From positions 2,496,608-2,560,607 of the forward strand of contig JAQFVV010012573.1 in assembly GCA_028023455.1 (NCBI GenBank): DNA of 64,000 nucleotides, in the 5' to 3' direction. Both the position numbers and the translations under genes were made by a program. The notes below the pieces were generated by a model that saw nothing but the letters and a program-made list of their open reading frames with translations, made no database searches and was not told the DNA's origin. The stretch is from Epiperipatus broadwayi (taxonomy: Eukaryota > Onychophora > Udeonychophora > Euonychophora > Peripatidae). Every line of letters starts with the position of its first letter. The stretch's first letter is position 1. This document shows, one piece after another, positions 13,875-24,699 of this stretch.

Positions 13875-14016
13875 GCTCATTGCAAGTCAGTAAAATGGTC
13901 CTAGAAGATCAAACATTTGAAACTATTTTCTGTACCAGAGGTCATGATAGTATCGTGAATAGTATTAGTCTTTCCTGTGATTGTAGTAATGCAGTATCAT
14001 GTGGAGATGATGGCCG
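13875..14016 (+). CDS. WDR77: WDR77/MEP50 exon (second WD40 blade)
   Basis: The exon continues the WDR77 frame. Its first two bases complete the Gly codon of the previous exon, and it ends after two bases of an Arg codon completed at 23405. The translation runs through SLQVSKMVLEDQTFET, then CTRGHDSIVNSISLS and AVSCGDDGR. It aligns with human AVELWELDENETL, CKYEHDDIVSTVSVLS and AVSGSKD, including the conserved H-D before I-V that marks a WD repeat. The W-D position of the blade end falls on the next exon. The strong donor GTAAG follows at 14017. The ATG at 13832 upstream is intronic, so the open frame seen from there is not a real start. Confidence 0.92.
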
Positions 14017-14559
14017 GTAAGATTGTTCATTATTAAGTATAATAAGTTGCTTAAAAAATTTTTTTTAATTTTTATAAATGTTTAAAAAGAATGTCAACTG
14101 GATGTCTACTTATTAGGTGCAATAAATTATAATCTAGAAATGTATTTAAAAATATTTATAGTATATAATTAATTTGATTGTGTAGTAGAAAGTTACTTAT
14201 TCATAGACGACATTAATATATTAATATATGATCTTATTACTCAGTCTTTTTGTCTTCCTATCTATAATTAATTATTAATAATCTTCTAAAATGTAAATAA
14301 AACATTTGATGTGTTATGAGAAAATATACAGTGATTCACCATTCAAATAATTTTCTTTTATAATAATACTTTTGCATATTTTCATTATTGACCAAAATAT
14401 TTTTAATCCATTTTGATTAGTGGCATCAATAGCAACACTTAATTCATTTTTAATTTATAACATAATGCTCCTGACTTTCTGGTCCAAATCGTGCACAGAA
14501 GAGCAACTGATTAGAATTATGCCTAAGAATGAATTATAATATTCATGAAATAATAAAAA
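14017..14559 (+). other. Intron segment without recognised features
   Basis: Start of the 9,388-bp intron 14017-23404. AT-rich sequence up to the foldback element; nothing recognised. Confidence 0.55.
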
Positions 14560-14564
14560 AAACA

Positions 14565-15150
14565 ATGATAACATGAAAGGCTAAAACCTTCGGCAGAAGC
14601 GCCTTAAAATGCTTATGTGACAGCCAGTCAGATGTAATAATGATTGCACGTGGAACTCTCAATTCAAGAATACAAGCCAGAACACGAGAAAAAGTTGGGA
14701 CCCACTTTCTTCTCTACTTAAATTTATATATAAATAAGTCAGAGTCCAGCATTCCAAACTAAGAGCATGATGCTTAAAACATCTTCACATTTAATTCACT
14801 AAATATTATATATAAATAACGCGAAATCTTTCGATTTACAACGAAGCAATTTTCAAATCTAATGAAATGATAGTAGCAAATGTAAATATATTATATTTAT
14901 TAAGTGCTAGCGGATGATCTAATAATAATGTGAAAGGCTAAAACCTTCGACAGAAGTATTTTAAAATCCTTATGTGACAGCCAATCAGATGTAATAATAA
15001 CTGCACGTGGAACTCTCAATTCAAGAACACAAGCCAGAATTGAATTGAATTTTCCATGTGCATTCATTATTACATCTGATTGGCTGTCGCATAAGCATTT
15101 AGCCTTTCACATTATTATTAGATCATCTGCTAGCGCATAATAAATTTAAT
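14565..15150. mobile_element. Foldback/MITE element with promoter-like arms (copy A)
   Basis: The word GAAAGGCTAAAACCTTCG, followed by TTATGTGACAGCCA and CAGATGTAATAAT, occurs at about 14575-14645 and again at 14930-15000, and inverted at about 15058-15110. TGCTAGCGGATGATCTAATA at 14906-14925 recurs inverted near 15120-15140. The centre has GGGACCCACTTTCTTCTCTACTT, a TATA-like AATTTATATATAAATAAG (14729-14745) and GCGAAATCTTTCGATTT (14821-14837). The same order of words is found in the element at 30752-31404, so the two belong to one family. There is no coding capacity. The superfamily is unknown. Confidence 0.65.
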
Positions 15151-16074
15151 ATATTTAAAAAAAACAATGCTATTTACAGTAATAGTAAGCAGAAATTGGT
15201 TACTGAAAGGAAAAAGAAATGCCAATTAGCTTTGTAAAAATTAAAATGATTGTTATAATAAAAAGCTTCACAAAAATTGTTTACAAAATAATCTATTCCA
15301 AAAAATTATCTTGGATCCTCAAAAAATATATAGAGTTAATTTAATATTGAAATTATATGTAAAATAATAATTTAGAAAATAAATTATGTAATATTGAAAT
15401 TTTTTTTTGAAATTTAAGAGAAGAAATTCATTATAAAAATTGCAGAGATTGAATCATGTATACTTGAATTATTACCAACTAATAAGTAATCTTTTAAAGA
15501 AATCTTTTATTGAGCATTTAAATGATCAAGTAATAGGCAACAATTACAGAGATCTTTGATAATAATGACTTTTAATTAATATTATTTTAAATTTTACAGC
15601 ACTTACTGCAACTTCTGTGATGGAAAGCCATATCAGATTTCATAAATATCATGAGTTTTTATGACTTTATAGACATCATGCCATACAAAATTAGTAAACC
15701 TACTTTGCATAAAAGGAAGTCTGGGATCAAATGATGAATCAATCCATATATTTAATATAATAAACGAGAATTCCAATCAAGAATAGGTCTAGATATTCTG
15801 AGGAAAATTAAATTGTAAAAAAGATTTTTTTTGAATAAATTAATTGTAAAATGCTTTGATAGATTATTTTCATAAGAATGACAATTGATGGGATAACTTT
15901 ATCTAATATTAGTACAATTATTACCTTTAACCTAATGGAAAACAGATTTAATGTGAGAGTAATCAAATAATTTTGAAGATAGTGCTCATCTAACTTGTAT
16001 TTATATTTTAAACTACTTCCATACCCTACTTAATTGTTAAATATAAAGTTTAATTGTTAAATGTTTTTTAGAAG
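15151..16074 (+). other. Intron segment without recognised features
   Basis: AT-rich DNA between the foldback element and the SINE. No ORF or repeat was recognised. Confidence 0.5.
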
Positions 16075-16250
16075 AATTCAAATTTTATTGTTTTTTGAAT
16101 ACATACTGTTGTCAGTAATAACACATTAAGTAGTATAGAATACAATATTTTGAGTAATGTTATTTTTTCCTTTTCTTCACATGTTGCTGGCATGATCACT
16201 GGTAGTTCTAGTATGAGAATCAAACTGGTGATCTTTAGATTCATAAATAT
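16075..16250 (-). mobile_element. SINE copy, tail and body half (split by an insertion)
   Basis: Read on the - strand this is the same SINE as at 27432-28094. The + strand text TGTTGTCAGTAATAACA, CTTCTTCACATGTTGCTGGC, GATCACTGGTAG and GAGAATCAAACTGG corresponds to the tail, the decayed hammerhead-like segment, the CACTGGTCAGGCCAGCAAC block and the B box. It stops at ...ATTCATAAATAT where the TG..CA element begins, and resumes at 18827. Confidence 0.7.
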
Positions 16251-18826
16251 TGTAACGGTAAGATTTCGTATGCCTTGTTAACATGTTGCAAAATTCCCCC
16301 ACCACGTTCGAATGGTGGCATAACAGGTGGGTTCAGGGCCTGTGATACCGTATTCGAACCCAGTAATTTTATTCACAACAAAACCCACATGACAACGCAT
16401 CTACCCTAACAATAGCATTATTTTCTAGGCCTGGTGGTCAGGTAAACAAGAGACTCTAACTAATGGTTTCACCTTACGGACTACTACTATATTCTACTAT
16501 TCATTGATATAAGTGATACTAATTATTATTTAAATTAAGCAGACACAGACATGGATATAGATAATTTAAATATTTAATTGCGGTTAATTTACATAGGTAA
16601 ATATATTACGCTACCTGGATATCAATATAAATTACATCCCATGCCTCACGTTTAAATGGCGAATGTTACGAGACACGCTACGATATCTTAATGAGGAGTG
16701 CATTCGTTCACAAAGCCATCATCCTATTTACTTTATAATATTAATATCTATTCTAATAATTTACTAAAGATTAACATATGTGGAGAAGTGGAGCTAGACC
16801 CAGCATAAGCTTTATAATTATTATTAAAGCGACCTGCGGTAGCCTGGATCCTGCCGAGCTATAAGAGAATCGGCTTTCTAAAAGGATAATTGCAGAAGAA
16901 ATGTTGGAGGCTGGTGGGGCGATCAAACGTCGGATCGGAGCCCTGTAGGTATATCACGAGCACGGTATCGGTATGAGGTCGTAGCCTTTCCATCCCCGAC
17001 CGCATGACAAGGTAATTACTATTGGAATAGGAAGAGGGTCGGCCAAACATCGGGTCGGAGCCCTTAGGAGTGGTCACGAGCGCAGTATCGGTATGAGGTC
17101 GTAGCTTTTCCATCCCCGACCCCATGACAAGGTTCCGTGCTATTATATTTTTTGTATGCTCCTTAAGTGCAAGAACAAAACGTTACAGTACCTCTTTTAC
17201 ATTTCTGCGATATAAAAATTCATGTATCAATAACTAGCGCAGTTCACAACTCTAATGCACACGCATTTATTTATTCTATGCTTGGCAAGATAATATAAAT
17301 CTATCCCCAATCTCCACACGATTAGTATTTAATTTACTATCATTAAACCCCCCCCTTTCTTCTTAACATTATGGCTTTATTTAAGATTTAACTAACCTAA
17401 CACGAATGATAGCCCATTAACAAATACACTAACTAATAATATAGATCTCGTCTTTATAAAACATTAAAAATATTATATGATTTTCGAGCTGAAATCTATT
17501 AACCGATATGATTTACTGTTATGATATTAAATTCGCAGAAGAGGGGTGGCCCTTCCGCGAATTAGATAAAAAAAAAAACATCAGCTCGGAAACCACGTGG
17601 GCATGAAATATAATCTTAACGAATACAATAAAAATTGGATACCCAAGTAGAATAATGATAGATAGATTAATTTACGAGGTTCATTATAAAATAGTATTAT
17701 TACAGAAAATTGTATATATTTAATTTTAGAATTACATAATAGTAGAAAATGAAATTAATATATTAGAAATATAGAGTCAATTAGAGTTCCAAAACAATTT
17801 TTATTCTTGGGTATCATGTTACCTTTAGTCCATTTAAGTGTGCACACTTGTTTGGAGAGTCCGAGTTTCCTGGTTCAACGGCAGTTACATTTAGGAGAAG
17901 ATTTATTCAACAGAAGTAGCAGAATTCTAGGTTTATCACATTTTCATGGGAATTTTAATATTGTATAGCCATCAGTCCGGAGGAGCGTCGCACGGTGCCT
18001 ACTCTTGGCACATTGCTAGATATAAAATTTGGATCGCGAGAAATATAATAAACAGCATAATTGGAATTAACGTTTCGGGTTCTAGCCTTTCATTGATTAT
18101 TTTAACAATCAGTTGTCTTTTTATTCTCCTTTTCCTTATCTCTGGGATCCATCGAGCAATACGTCATCCATGCAGTTGTCTCTCGGGTCTGTGCCATACA
18201 TCCCTTTAGGTCACGGATGCAATAGTTATACAGGTTGGAATTTCAATCTGATCACTTTTTAAAATTTACCTTTTACATGACGTAATTTATAAAAGTTGTT
18301 TTTAACAAACCTTTTTATTTGTTTCTGTATGTTTAAAATACCTTTTTAGCTCTTTCATCTCTTTCCCCCTCCCGCTATGACTTGCCCTTAATTAGCAGGG
18401 GAATTTTAACAGCATCTTTATTTTAAATTGAGAATTATTTTCATAATTTAAGTATTACCTGGACCTGACCTAAATAATAATATGTTTACGTTTTAAAATA
18501 TAATTATTGATTTTTTTTTTTATAATTTAAAATATTATTTAAACCTATCAGAATAATTAATAGGATTATTTAACTTTATACAACTTATGCACGGCAATTT
18601 AATAATACCTTGTAATGTGTTATTTTTAAATAAAACTATCGGAGTAAGTGCGCATATATAACATTTAATTATTTATTTAAACAATTTACAGATATTGTAT
18701 ATTATTACGCACTAATCCGATATTCAAGGTCAGAATCCATGTAAACCCATACTAAAAGGGGTGATAGGTAGAATGATGACAGAACCAAGGTGAAACTAAG
18801 ATTTGAATACAAATCTTACAGTTTCA
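16251..18826 (+). mobile_element. Long TG..CA element (solo LTR-like), copy 1
   Basis: Starts TGTAACGGTAAGATTTCG and ends AAATCTTACAGTTTCA; the two ends are imperfect inverted repeats of about 15 bp. The flanking 4-bp duplication is ATAT (16247-16250 and 18827-18830). Removing the element with one ATAT restores a continuous SINE (ATTCATAAATAT joined to GAAATATAAG), which proves the borders. The first 250 bp are similar to copy 60926-63532, with ACAACGCATCT, CTAGGC/CTTAGGC, GGTGGTCAGG and CAAGAGACTC in the same order. It is GC-richer than its surroundings and has no recognisable protein. The TGTAACGG start and 4-bp duplication favour a Gypsy-type solo LTR; Ginger-like DNA transposons share similar features and are the alternative. 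Confidence 0.72.
16908..17135. repeat. Two diverged tandem units of about 125 bp
   Basis: GGTATCGGTATGAGGTCGTA, CCATCCCCGACC and CATGACAAGGT occur at about 16963-17012 and again at about 17087-17133, with GGAGCCCT before each. The unit is GC-rich and lies inside the TG..CA element. Such duplications are common in LTR U3 regions as enhancer-like repeats; that role is inferred. Confidence 0.65.
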
Positions 18827-18887
18827 ATATGAAATATAAGATGATGCTCTATCTAATTAGGCTTTTTGTTATCAGTTTTTATTTAAA
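18827..18887 (-). mobile_element. SINE copy, tRNA-like head half
   Basis: Continuation of the SINE broken at 16250. On the - strand it reads CCTAATTAGATAGAGCATCATC, an A-box-like tRNA head similar to TGGTTAGAGCATTGCC in the 1521-2184 element. Confidence 0.65.
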
Positions 18888-18889
18888 TT

Positions 18890-19715
18890 TGGTGTGTCTT
18901 GTTAAAGTTAGTTCGAGGTGGTAAGTTTATTAACAGATGTCTCAGTGATGAGTCATTGTCTATTGTAAGAAAAATATTAAATGACGTTAATAGTTTACAA
19001 GCCAGAACAACACTTTATATTGATATTATAATGAAACTTTTAACATTTGGAATAATAAACATATTTTCAATACAACACAGAATTTTTCATCATTGTTAAT
19101 TTTCACTAGCATTTACATTGAAGAACTTGACACCAAAGCCTTAAATATTGCTTCCTTCCCATCAAAAATCTGAGGTCACTGTGGCAATGATATACTTGTA
19201 TGATCACATGGTGAATTTCTATTACAAACATTCTAAATATACTTCGATAACATTCTCTTTCAATTTAATTCACAATAGAATTTACACAAAGAAAAAACTT
19301 TCTTAGCTATCCTTATTAAAGATTGTTTACAGAAAATCCATATATTCAGAAAAATATTTTGTATACATATATCCAATCATGTCAAACAAAAAGTGAAGTT
19401 GTACTATCAGTATGGAACAGAGCAAAAGAAGTTTGTTTAAAGGCCAATGATTTAAAAAATAACTTTCATGAAGAATAGTTACTCATCAGTCATCATTAAG
19501 AATATCTTAAAGAAAAACTAATGATAGTTTACTGTAGTGTATCCATATATAATAGAATAGCAGATAAAGTGAAGAAAATCTGCAATATAAGAACAATTTT
19601 GCAAGCCATAGCACACTATGAGGAGTCCTAATCTTAACAAAACGTAAATTTCAAATACTAAAAGTAAGAACTGCATCTATGAAATACCTTGTGAACATGG
19701 AAGAATATATATATA
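18890..19715 (+). pseudogene. Penelope-like element: RT palm to start of GIY-YIG (decayed)
   Basis: Broken + strand frames give words in the order expected of a Penelope-like retroelement. About 19100-19260 reads IEELDTKALNIASFPSK, then a decayed catalytic region (GND in place of YVDD) and SHGEFLLQTF, matching the motif following the YVDD of these RTs. About 19390-19450 reads TKSEVVLSVWNRAKEVC. About 19545-19625 reads IADKVKKICNIRTI, and about 19670-19690 reads NCIYEIPCEHGR, the beginning of a GIY-YIG domain. It is interrupted in a TATATA stretch by the inverted element at 19717-20802. Penelope-like RTs relate to telomerase; this copy is dead. Family assignment rests on motif recognition. Confidence 0.6.
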
Positions 19716-19716
19716 A

Positions 19717-20184
19717 ATTAATAGTTTTGGGGCTGAACCGTGTATTATTTTCCATTTCATACCGATATTTCGACGGACTAGCATCCGCCATTATCAAGGT
19801 TAACTTTTGAAAGAAAAATCGTTAGATCTCAAACAATAACGTGACTCAGTGCAAGATGAGGAATGAGATTCAACTTGAAGTAGTTCAGCATTCACATTAT
19901 GAGGCTTATCAAAATATTTATTTCCCTCAGGTTTTTCAACTATTAATTTTAAGTTAATATTAGACAAAATGAGAGGTTTCCACAATTTCTTTAAAAAATG
20001 GGAAGTAAAAACTGATGTGCTAATTTTTTGTTTAAAAGCATTTCTATGTTCCTTAATTTTGACATTTATTCGTCTATTATACTGACTCACATAACTTCTT
20101 GAGCACTGCAAACATGGAATTTCATAAACTCCTTGGTATTCCAAAAATATTCTATCTTTAGGTTTATATAAAAAATCAATTTTT
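19717..20184 (-). pseudogene. Penelope-like GIY-YIG domain fragment, left arm
   Basis: The - strand frame 20144-19800 contains GVYEIPCLQCSRSYVSQYNR followed by RINVKIKEHRNAFKQK, a GIY-YIG endonuclease core (G-V-Y..., S-Y-V, the Arg of NRRINVKIKEH and a following Glu/His). The middle of the usual C-terminal part is deleted relative to the right arm: the text jumps from SHFLKK to PLILSNINLKL. It ends in a non-coding terminal segment with the inverted hammerhead-like module at 19761-19798. The Glu-containing C-terminal part of the nuclease is missing, so the protein is not active. Confidence 0.75.
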
Positions 20185-20197
20185 TCTACTGGAAAAA

Positions 20198-20802
20198 AAA
20201 ATTGGTGATTTTTTATATAAACCTAAAGACAGAATATTTTTGGAACACCAAAGAGTTTATGAAATTCCATGTTTGCAGTGCTCAAAAAGCTATGTTGATC
20301 AGTCTAATAGACGAATAAATGTCAGAATTAAGGAATATAGAAATGATTTTAATCAAAAAATTAGCACATCAGTTTTTACTTCCCAGTTTTTTTAGAAATT
20401 GTTCACAAATCTGATTTTGACAATACAAAAACACTTGCTAATTTGGAAAGATATGATTTAAGAACCATGAGAGAGTCAATTGAAATATTAGAGAGACCTA
20501 ATGGTTTAAATAGGGCTGACGAAGCACAACGTATTCCAGCTATGCGGAAGCCTCTCATTTTATCTAATATTAACTTAAAATTAATAGGTGAAAAAACTGA
20601 GGGAAATAAACATTGTGATACACCTCATATTGTGAATGCTGAACTACTTCAAGTTGAGTCTCATCTCACACTGAGTCACGTTATTGTTGAGATCTAGCAA
20701 TTTTTTTTTCAAAAGTTAACCTTGATAATGGCGGATGCTAGTCCGTCGAAATATTGGTATGAAATGGAAAATAATACACGGTTCAGCCCAAAAACTATTA
20801 AT
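20198..20802 (+). pseudogene. Penelope-like GIY-YIG domain fragment, right arm
   Basis: Mirror copy of the left arm, longer in the middle. It encodes VYEIPCLQCSKSYVDQSNRR and INVRIKEYRN, then a stop near 20394, followed in another frame by KSDFDNTKTLANLERYDLRT and MRESIEILERPNGLNRADEA, then the same PLILSNINLKL tail. The 3' non-coding end (20716-20802) carries a stem-loop followed by GAAAT and the word GGTTCAGCCC. The two arms meet head to head at about 20190, with near-identical outer ends. Confidence 0.75.
20721..20760 (+). ncRNA. Hammerhead-like motif in Penelope-like terminus (degenerate)
   Basis: CTTGATAAT is followed by GGCGGA, a loop, TCCGTC (6-bp stem with one G-T pair) and GAAAT, then ATA..TAT that can form a small third stem. 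The core CTGANGA of a hammerhead is altered to CTTGATAA, so self-cleavage is doubtful here. The inverted copy is at 19761-19798. Penelope-like elements are known to carry hammerhead motifs in their terminal repeats. Confidence 0.4.
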
Positions 20803-21984
20803 ATACCTATATCATACAACCGTGAAAACATTAAATATAATATATATATATATAAGAAAAAGTAGCTGCCTCATCAAAAACTAATTCTTCTTTCACTGAT
20901 TGATCAGATGAACAGTGGCAAAAATTTCCTTCAAAAATTTATATTTATAACAATTCATCTTTATAAAAGTCTATGCTAATTTTTTCCATATTAAAAAATT
21001 CGATAAATATTATTTGCAAATCTTTGACATGTGCATTTAAAAAAGTTTGTCACATCTACGCTATAGGACTGTATATATATAAAGTATATTTCTGAAGTTT
21101 AGAACATGTTTTTAATATTTATTTATTTTTTTAGAATGGAAGTTTTATTTTAATTCAAACTTTCTTAATTAGGTTTCTAAAGTTTAATCATAATTTTAAT
21201 TGCAATTTATGCAGTAATCTTAAAATTAGCATATTAAAAAAAAAGTTGTTTTTTTTAACATGTTTAAATCTAGTGGTCCTCCTATTAAAAACATAGATGA
21301 CTTTGTATTAGAAATCTATATATCTATCAGTCTGAAAATAATCACATATGGAGGTAATGCGTTAATGATAATTAATGTTTTGCTACTCTGCAGATGTCAA
21401 GAAAATCATCCAATGCATTCCAGTGGATTATAAGATACAAAAATGAAAACTAATTGTATTCTTTAATTATAACCATTACTTTTATTAATTAAAGATTGTA
21501 AATACTTATATGGTACTGTATTTTTGTGTTACGCTAATAATTGGAATAATGAGAAGCACTCCAATTATGATAAAATCAATTTGAGATTATTACTAAATAA
21601 TCTTAATATGTGAAATTATCTGTGCAAACAATTGAGTATATGGATTATGATATAGTAGTAGTATATAATTTAAATGACGTGTGATTATATGCCAAATGAT
21701 CTTCATTTATAAAATTCTACGAATTATTTAAAATGCTTTTACTATTAGAAAAACAGATTTACATATGCTTTATATTTGAAATTAAAGAGTCATTTTGAAA
21801 AAGTCTTGTAATCAACTTATGAAATGATATATTTTAATGATTTTTGAATTAGTATGAACTTTGTTCTTGAATAATTTACATATCTTATTAACTGAATAGA
21901 TATAATGTTTAATGTTCAAGTTGTGTAGAATATTATAAATATTGTACATTAAAATATTTTGTGATCAACAATCAATAGTATTCT
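20803..21984 (+). other. Intron segment without recognised features
   Basis: Contains a (TA)n stretch near 20850-20864 where the interrupted Penelope-like copy may resume, and AT-rich DNA. No coding similarity was recognised. Confidence 0.45.
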
Positions 21985-22340
21985 GTCTCATGGACAGGTT
22001 CAGAGTTAGTCACATCATCAAATCATCTATTTTTCCACTTCATTCTTTTCATTGCCTAGCTCTTCAATTGCATATAACTCTTTCTTTCTAGTCAATCTTT
22101 TCTGTCCTTTCCTATTGCTTCCACTCACTATTCCCTCCAATATATCTTTCATTAAACTATACTTTCTTCTTAATATGTGCCCAATCCAGTTTCTCTTTTT
22201 TATTTCCTGACTCAATCTTTTTTTTTCATTTACTCTTCAAAACTTCTTCATTTGTTATTTTATTCATCCAACTGATTTTTTTCCATTCTTCTTCATGTTC
22301 ACATCTCAAAGGCTTCCACTCTGTTTCTAATTTTATTACT
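21985..22340 (-). pseudogene. LINE C-terminal tail remnant
   Basis: The - strand frame 22215-22027 reads KKRNWIGHILRRKYSLMKD, ILEGIVSG and RKGQKRLTRK. This is the W-I-G-H-x-L-R-R...D.LEG...G.R.RGR..R pattern that follows the RT domain in many arthropod non-LTR retrotransposons. Only this tail is left. The call is by motif recognition. Confidence 0.6.
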
Positions 22341-23404
22341 CATTGTGATTAATTTAACTATCTTGTAATTGGTTTGTATGAAGAATGTAAATTGAAATTT
22401 CAGCTAATATTAATTACTTTTATCAAAATGAAATGGTAATGGTAAATTGAGAACATTTCTAATTTAGTTTGTTAATTCATCATCTACCTGAATGAAATCT
22501 CTAAGTTCTATTCAAATTTTAACATCAGATGATGAGTATGACTGGGTAACTACTGTGTCATAAGGCCTTTCAAATAACATGTGTAAAAAATATATTATTT
22601 TAGTTCTTATGAACATTTAAAATTCCTCCAAGATATCTTAAATTAGCAAAGTTAAAGAACAGAGTGAAGAGATTGGATAACAACTGAATACGATTAAGTC
22701 AAAAGCTTATGATGTCATGGCAAAACTGATTTCAAAATGGACACAGTAATTGACTGTTATACTTATTTGATTCACTCACCAAAAGTGAGAGATGCCACAG
22801 TTGTAATTGAAATGCTTGGAAAAACTATTTAACTATTAAAAACATCTTTAAAAATAAAAATCAAAGCTATGTTATTTGCTTGACTGTCTATGGTGAAATT
22901 AGATACTAAAAGGGTAAGAAAAGCATTGATGCATTGGAATTGTATTTTGAAAATACTTTCGAAATCAAATAAAACAAGCAAGTGGATATTTGATCAGATT
23001 AGACATGAACTTTTTCTTTAAATGATATGGTTCATTTTTTGCTTTAATTGATATAGTTCAAATTGTCTTTTTGGTATGTTATGAGTGATCTACTTTATTA
23101 TAAAAATGTGTAATGCTTGGAAAGGTTGGTGGTAAAATAATCAGCAGTGAGGTACATTGATTTCGTTATCATGTTCCTATGAGCAGCTTGAAAATTCAAA
23201 TAATTATATATATGATTGTCAAGAATTAATTTGAATTTGTTGGCCTTTAATAATAATAAGAATTGTTATTTGAACTACAATTAAACTACCTTAAGAAGTA
23301 TATTTTTATTAAATTCCTTTGTTTTATTTTATATAAGTTGAAAATTTTATTTATGTAATATATATTAAATGCTTCTAATTGTAAAAAAAAAATTTTTTTT
23401 CTAG
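22341..23404 (+). other. Intron segment without recognised features
   Basis: AT-rich DNA with no recognised element, ending in the acceptor TTTTTTTTCTAG (23393-23404). Confidence 0.5.
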
Positions 23405-23454
23405 AGTTCTTGTTTGGGATCTTGTTAATTTAGTACCAATCTTAAATTATAAAG
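23405..23454 (+). CDS. WDR77: WDR77/MEP50 exon (end of WD blade, WDL motif)
   Basis: This 50-bp exon is too short to be found as an open frame by itself. Its first base completes the Arg codon left open at 14016. It reads VLVWDLVNLVPILNYK and ends with one base of an Ala codon. It aligns with human IKVWDLAQQVVLSSYR, supplying the W-D dipeptide that closes the WD40 blade. The acceptor is TTTTCTAG and the donor GTAATT. Phase agreement on both sides and the motif make the call secure. Confidence 0.92.
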
Positions 23455-24690
23455 GTAATTTTCAAATAAATTTCCTAATCTCCGATTTAATTTCTTTATT
23501 TGATTATTTATGTCTTATTTAGTAATCACAACCATTTTGAAAAAAATTTTCAATCAGTAAATATTATTTTAAAATAAATCTATGGAACAATTACTTTATT
23601 TTTTTTAAATAATGAAATTAATGTATAATGATGCTAATTATTTTTTTAACAAAATTCATTTTATCTCTGAATAGATTGTATTGATTGTTATGCACATTGT
23701 AATTAATGTTCAGGAAACAGGAATGTCAATACAGAATCATTTCATTTTTCATCAGTTGGCATGTTGACTACTGCTTTTATGTATAAAGTTTCAAATAACC
23801 TTTTTTTTTTTAGAAAAAAATACAACAACATGTATTTATATTATAAAGATAATTCGGATGAATTATAAATATACACAAATATGAACTAGTAAACTTTGAT
23901 CCAAATAAATATTTATATTAGGTAAAAATAGAATGATTAATGAAATTCAAATAAAAATGATTCAATTCAAATATATATAATAATATTAACCATTGAGATG
24001 ATGATGATGATGATTTAAAACCTAGCACTGAAGATTTAAATGAAGCACAAGTTCTCCCAAAAGTATTTTTAATTTGTTTTTCTAGTTTCGATAAAATAAA
24101 ATAAAAATGAAACTTTAAGGCAGCAAACCCTCTGAATAAAAAGTTTACTTTTTGGAAAACTTATTAATGCCTGATTATCTTTACAAATTATTATCATCAT
24201 CCCTGCATGTCTCCCAGTGGATTGCATGATTTCTCAGGGTTATGGATAATACTAGCATATTGGATGTTAGAAGCATAATGTTTGGATTGAGTTTGATAAG
24301 CAAACACAAAGTAAAGGGATTAATAAAATAAATAACGTAACAATTTATTAACCATGAATATTTAAAACTATTGATTATATGCTTGTAACTATTACTAGAT
24401 TTACAAAATATTAAAGATAGTAAAATAATAAGAAATATCTTTAATTTAAAAATATACAATATCTATATTGATAAGATCTTACTGCATGAAATATTTAAAT
24501 AGTTCCAAACCATGATTTTTTGCAGATATTCTTTTAATATATTTATGGATGTCTTCATTAGTTTCTTCAAAGTTGGTAGTTATCCTTCTGGTACACTGAT
24601 AATGTTAGATAGGAAATGTAGCAGCATTATTGATTTTAGCCAGGATGTAGTATCAATAGGTCTTGGGTTGTTTTTATAATGCTGTCCGCT
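23455..24690 (+). other. Intron segment with a short (GAT)n microsatellite
   Basis: Beginning of the 5,956-bp intron 23455-29410. A GATGAT repeat lies at about 23997-24014. Otherwise nothing was recognised. Confidence 0.5.
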
Positions 24691-24699
24691 TTCTTCATG

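Noticed and set aside
13832-14020. Open frame starting at ATG 13832 as a separate small gene
   Set aside because: The first 43 bases are intron sequence before the acceptor TTTTAG; only 13875-14016 is exon of WDR77.
17946-18209. 87-codon ORF with a hydrophobic stretch as a membrane protein
   Set aside because: Lies inside the TG..CA element; no matching frame in the other copies and no recognised motif.
20443-20697. 84-codon ORF as an independent gene
   Set aside because: It is the continuation of the broken Penelope-like protein, entered by chance at an ATG.
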